Below, in pieces: positions 5,516-8,018 of a stretch of DNA of 8,018 nt. A program made the position numbers and the translations under genes. Positions within the stretch are counted from its first letter, which is position 1; each line of letters opens with the position of its first letter. The notes under the pieces are model-generated. The model ran no database searches. It saw nothing but the letters and a program-made list of their open reading frames with translations, and was not told the origin of the DNA. Source of the DNA: DHVE2 group archaeon (GTDB taxonomy: Archaea > Thermoplasmatota > Thermoplasmata > Thermoplasmatales > Aciduliprofundaceae); NCBI GenBank assembly GCA_026986135.1, contig JALSPD010000144.1, positions 1-8,018 of the forward strand, given 5' to 3'.

Positions 5516-5542
5516 TCATTAATTCATTAATTAATGAATTAA
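5516..5542. repeat. Perfect 24-bp AT-rich palindrome with tandem 8-bp repeats, probable operator
   Basis: Positions 5519-5542 read identically on both strands (centre between 5530 and 5531). The left part holds two adjacent direct copies of TCATTAAT (5516-5523 and 5524-5531), and the right part an inverted copy, ATTAATGA (5530-5537). It sits in the non-coding gap between the 90-aa gene and the RHH gene, about 60 bp before the TATA box. Dyad symmetry plus tandem half-sites fits cooperative binding of RHH dimers. Confidence 0.7.
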
Positions 5543-5565
5543 CTCCAAAAATAACATAACATATA

Positions 5566-5838
5566 TCAATACAGTTCAACAACATCACCCTTAATCTCAT
5601 TTGATAATCGCTCAATCATCTCTCTTGCAATGTACACAGTGCCCTCTTCTGCAAATATCTTAATGTATGTGCCATCTTCTTCAATGTGCTCATCTCCACG
5701 TATGTATATTTCTATGTTCTGCTCTCTCATGACAATCTTCGCATTCCCATTCACTTTTCCCCAGCTCCCTCTGCGCTTGTAATAATCATAGTCAATCTCC
5801 GCATTAAAAAGCATCTTGATGTATTCCCTCTCATTCAT
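5566..5838 (-). CDS. 90-aa protein of unknown function
   Basis: I choose ATG 5838 over a TTG at 5889. GGAGGG lies 6 nt before it, and it overlaps the upstream small frame as ATGA. The protein begins MNEREYIKMLFNAEIDYDYY, continues into a basic turn (KRRGSWGKVNG), and then shows several strands (NAKIVMREQNIEIYIRG and TYIKIFAEEGTVYIAREMIE). The end is a helix and an acidic tail. An alpha-beta fold rich in charged residues, with no signal peptide, suggests a cytoplasmic protein. Family not recognised. A T5 run follows within 20 nt of the stop and may end its transcript. Confidence 0.75.
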   Translation of the reverse strand: MNEREYIKMLFNAEIDYDYYKRRGSWGKVNGNAKIVMREQNIEIYIRGDEHIEEDGTYIKIFAEEGTVYIAREMIERLSNEIKGDVVELY

Positions 5839-5983
5839 ATTTCTCCCTCCAAAAACGCTAATAACTCTTCGGCGGACGGTTCCCACCAATGTCCGCTCCT
5901 AAACCATGCCTCTATTAGCTCATAGTACCGAACCCTTACCAAATCGCTTAGTTGAACCGCACGCCTGGCGGCGGCGCTTCCAC
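5835..5983 (-). pseudogene. Small Trp-rich open frame with an apparent frameshift near its start
   Basis: The frame ending at TGA 5835 encodes, from a TTG at 5942, 35 residues starting LVRVRYYELIEAWFRSGHWW and ending LEGEI. Its stop overlaps the next gene as ATGA, as at most real junctions in this window. Upstream the frame is open back to a TAA at 5990-5988 but offers no ATG or GTG. The neighbouring frame has GTG at 5983 and ATG at 5995. Joining them by a -1 shift near GAAGCGCCGCCGCC would give about 49-53 residues. This may be a recent frameshift, a sequencing error, a programmed shift, or a weak TTG start. Function unknown. Confidence 0.42.
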
Positions 5984-6001
5984 AATATTAATCATTTTAA
6001 A

Positions 6002-6009
6002 ATAATAAA
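6002..6009 (-). promoter_or_regulatory. Possible TATA box before the small Trp-rich frame and 90-aa gene
   Basis: TTTATTAT on the minus strand lies about 24 nt from GTG 5983, the spacing expected for a leaderless start. Just beside it, 5994-6003 reads ATTTTAAAAT, a short palindrome. The stretch 5987-5994 (ATTAATCA) matches seven of eight bases of the half-site near the RHH gene. Confidence 0.4.
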
Positions 6010-6057
6010 TGGTGATTGCGTCACTAAGGTTCATTGACCCATCCCAAAAAGCTTCTG

Positions 6058-7758
6058 CTATGTGCGCATGAGATAATCCTCAGCCTTAGACGCTATTATC
6101 TTCAGTGGAACCTTCACATCGTCCACGCGAAGTAAACCTGTGGAAAAACCATAGCCCTTTCCACCATGCGCAGAATACACCATGTTCTCTTCCTGCATGG
6201 AAAATTTATAAAAATCTCGCACCTCAGGAGACAGATAATCATGGTGAAGTAAAAGATGGATTTGAGTATTTTCCATAATAGCACGGGTATGCTCGTTGAT
6301 GAATCCATCATTGGCACTCTGCGTGAGCAACACCATGCTCGTCCTGTAATGTCTCGTGTGCCTCGCCATCCACTCTAACAGCTCTGCACACTTTGGGAAC
6401 TTCCAGATGTGATGCACCTCGTCTATGTAGAACAGTTTTTTCCTCCCCTTATTCCTCTCGCTCCGTATCTGCGAATACACAAAGGAGGTTATCATGAACA
6501 TGAAAAACGGCAGGAACCTGTCTGGCGTGCCTCTCAAATCAAAATTGATGTACTTCTCCCCGCTGATGTCTATGTTGCTACGCCTGTTAAGGAACGATAA
6601 CGAACCCTCCTCAAATACCCGCATCGCATTACGCAACCGCTTTAAACCCGTTATCTTCTCCATCTCCGCCAGCAAATCGCTCATCACAAACTCCTCTTTC
6701 CTCTCGCTGAACATCCTCGTGAGAACCACATCCAGCAACGCCGCCTCCTCATCCGTGATGTTGAATAGCGTACTCAATGTGGCAATCACACCATCCACAC
6801 GCTCATGTATCTCCTCCCCCAGCCGTGGATCCAGCGGGTTGAGTATCGCTCCCTCTCCCGTGGGATTCCACATCCTTATGCTCTTTCCTCCCATCGCCCT
6901 GAACAACGCTCCATTCTCTCCCAGCGGGTCTATCGCATAGATTAACATCCCTGGGTCGTTCATCTTACTGCGTACCATCGTCAATTTCTCAAAATACGAT
7001 TTTCCGCTCCCCGTCTTCCCGAATATCAGCATGTTGTAGGAGGAGAGCATGAACCTATCCACAAATACAGGAGTATCATTAACCGCATTCAGCCCGAATA
7101 AAATCGCATTATCCCCCATAACCGAGAATGTCGCAGAAACAAACGGGAACATCGCTATCGCCACATTGGTGTGGATAATCCGTCCCTTATGATGAGGTAT
7201 CTTCGTGTCCATCACAGGTACCGTCTGCTTGAATATCTCCCATATCCGATATATGCCCCCAGCAACCTTGAAATTCATAGCCCTGAACCGTGCAAGCAAC
7301 CGCTCATACAACTCCGATGCCTCTCCGTAATTCTTTCCCTTAACCGCCACCGTGAATGTTGCCCTGTATAGGTGCGTCTCCCTCGCACTTATCAAATCTC
7401 GCAACTGCTCCCCGCTCTCCTTCTCCAATATCAGCTTTGAATACTTGTATGATGTCGGATCCGTTGAGTATAACTCCGTCAATACTACGCTTAACTCCTT
7501 CTGTATCAGATGCAACGCATAGTCATCATCCAGCCGCTCCAGATAGATGCCAATGTCCGTCTGAAACTTGGAACTTACAAAATCTTTCAGAAATCCATAA
7601 TACACCGTCTTGGGGTATTCGTAGGGGAGCATAACTCTAATATATTCCCCATTTTCCTTCCTTAGATAATTCTTTCCAACTTCAATGTTGGGTGAGATGA
7701 GCTTCCCGATCTTTCTTCTTTTAGGTCTCTTTACACCATATTTGTTACTCTCCCTCAT
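6058..7758 (-). CDS. VirB4/HerA-type P-loop ATPase of a conjugation or secretion system
   Basis: 566 aa from ATG 7758, chosen because GGAGGT lies 8 nt upstream; a TTG two codons earlier is possible. Positions below count from that TTG. The Walker A motif is FGKTGSGKSYF (248-258). Walker B is LFYIDEVHH (444-452), followed by a TQSANDGF motif (481-488) typical of VirB4/TraC-like ATPases. Residues 1-235 form the N-terminal domain and end in GLNAVNDTPVFVD, the segment usual before the P-loop in this family. VirB4 proteins are hexameric ATPases that power pilus assembly and substrate transfer at the inner membrane. Related HerA-type enzymes pump DNA. This one is shorter than the roughly 800 aa of many bacterial VirB4s. 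It overlaps the upstream membrane-protein gene by 14 nt. No coupling protein or relaxase is in the window, so conjugation is likely but not proven; a provirus packaging or DNA-import motor is the alternative. Confidence 0.88.
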   Translation of the reverse strand: MRESNKYGVKRPKRRKIGKLISPNIEVGKNYLRKENGEYIRVMLPYEYPKTVYYGFLKDFVSSKFQTDIGIYLERLDDDYALHLIQKELSVVLTELYSTDPTSYKYSKLILEKESGEQLRDLISARETHLYRATFTVAVKGKNYGEASELYERLLARFRAMNFKVAGGIYRIWEIFKQTVPVMDTKIPHHKGRIIHTNVAIAMFPFVSATFSVMGDNAILFGLNAVNDTPVFVDRFMLSSYNMLIFGKTGSGKSYFEKLTMVRSKMNDPGMLIYAIDPLGENGALFRAMGGKSIRMWNPTGEGAILNPLDPRLGEEIHERVDGVIATLSTLFNITDEEAALLDVVLTRMFSERKEEFVMSDLLAEMEKITGLKRLRNAMRVFEEGSLSFLNRRSNIDISGEKYINFDLRGTPDRFLPFFMFMITSFVYSQIRSERNKGRKKLFYIDEVHHIWKFPKCAELLEWMARHTRHYRTSMVLLTQSANDGFINEHTRAIMENTQIHLLLHHDYLSPEVRDFYKFSMQEENMVYSAHGGKGYGFSTGLLRVDDVKVPLKIIASKAEDYLMRT

Positions 7759-8018
7759 AGCCAAATACCTCCGCCAGCCGTGGATTATATTTAAATAATT
7801 TCAGGAGGATAAAGTAAGATATTATCGGTGAGAAACCTGCACTCCCATACGCGCCCACCATATAAAGGAAATTGCTTTTATTCATAGATAGGGCAAAGAA
7901 GAACAATGATCCTGCCAGTATAAGATAAAGCCATTTGCTTAAGATCTCAGCCTGCTCTTTACACTCATGCGCATAAATAAGAAGAACAACAAGAGAAGAG
8001 AAGGAAATGAAGTAAAGC
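7745..8018 (-). CDS. Multi-pass membrane protein, C-terminal part, runs off the right edge
   Basis: An open frame from codon 8017-8015 to TAA 7747-7745 gives the last 90 residues; the start is outside the window. Three hydrophobic stretches are visible: LYFISFSSLVVLLIY (1-15), WLYLILAGSLFFFAL (29-43) and FLYMVGAYGSAG with SPIISYFILLKLF (50-75). A soluble tail of about 15 residues ends LAEVFGYEGE. The 3' end overlaps the VirB4-like gene start by 14 nt and contains its ribosome-binding site, so the two are coupled. In conjugation systems the gene before VirB4 often encodes a membrane component such as a VirB3- or VirB6/CedA-like protein. I cannot assign it to either from this fragment. Confidence 0.75.
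   Translation of the reverse strand, partial: LYFISFSSLVVLLIYAHECKEQAEILSKWLYLILAGSLFFFALSMNKSNFLYMVGAYGSAGFSPIISYFILLKLFKYNPRLAEVFGYEGE

Noticed and set aside
5519..5542. The palindrome as a transcription terminator hairpin
   Set aside because: It is almost all A/T, so a hairpin would be weak, and no T-run follows it directly; an operator fits better.
5415..5615. Minus-strand 66-codon frame crossing the palindrome and the RHH start
   Set aside because: It spans the operator and TATA box, overlaps both the 90-aa and RHH genes, and has no ribosome-binding site or protein-like pattern.
5900..5975. tRNA-like look of GGTTCAAC and GGTTCGGT on the minus strand, as a possible att site
   Set aside because: Neither loop is flanked by a complementary 5-bp stem and no acceptor stem or CCA end can be paired.
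6494..6940. Plus-strand open frame of 148 codons
   Set aside because: Antisense shadow inside the VirB4-like gene; Ser/Asn-rich translation typical of reverse-complemented coding DNA.
1..8018. CRISPR array, insertion sequence or terminal repeats
   Set aside because: No regularly spaced repeats, transposase-like frame or long direct or inverted repeats were seen on reading through the window.

Overview
The window looks like an archaeal accessory element, probably an integrated or extrachromosomal conjugation-type element or a provirus. All convincing genes lie on the minus strand, so the element reads from right (8018) to left (1). The archaeal call rests on GGTGA/GGAGGTGA ribosome-binding sites, TTTAAATA-type TATA boxes about 25 nt before likely transcript starts, heavy AGG/AGA/ATA codon use, and a chain of ATGA stop/start overlaps. 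A thermophilic euryarchaeon is my guess from the Lys/Glu-rich proteins, and no taxonomic marker is present. No rRNA, tRNA, CRISPR array, transposase, integrase, relaxase or replication gene is visible.

Layout in transcription order. (1) 8018-6058: the C-terminus of a multi-pass membrane protein, overlapping a VirB4/HerA-type P-loop ATPase; this is the motor module. (2) 5995-5566: a small Trp-rich open frame that appears frameshifted near its start, coupled by ATGA to a 90-aa protein of unknown function. (3) 5565-4326: an AT-rich spacer with a perfect 24-bp palindrome and a TATA box, then a ribbon-helix-helix/coiled-coil DNA-binding protein, an 84-aa basic protein and a 75-aa probable winged-helix protein, all coupled by ATGA overlaps; this is a regulatory module. 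(4) 4325-1: a new promoter with an inverted repeat between TATA box and predicted transcript start. It is followed by a possible tiny leader or basic peptide, two secreted C-terminally anchored surface proteins (about 167 and 744 aa), three microproteins (29, 41 and 41 aa), a three-TM protein with a coiled coil (300 aa), and the start of another two-TM protein that leaves the window.

A coherent reading is a cell-surface or DNA-transfer apparatus. The VirB4-like ATPase powers assembly or translocation, the membrane proteins form the channel or scaffold, the two anchored exoproteins contact the envelope or another cell, and the RHH and winged-helix proteins control expression. The large surface protein is the most interesting gene. 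It has an internal Gly/Ala-rich hydrophobic stretch, a carbohydrate-binding-like jelly roll in a locally AT-rich block, a Trp-rich membrane-proximal stem, a long C-terminal membrane anchor and an amphipathic basic tail. This layout recalls adhesins and membrane-fusion proteins, but the idea is inferred from sequence patterns and would need a structure prediction to test.
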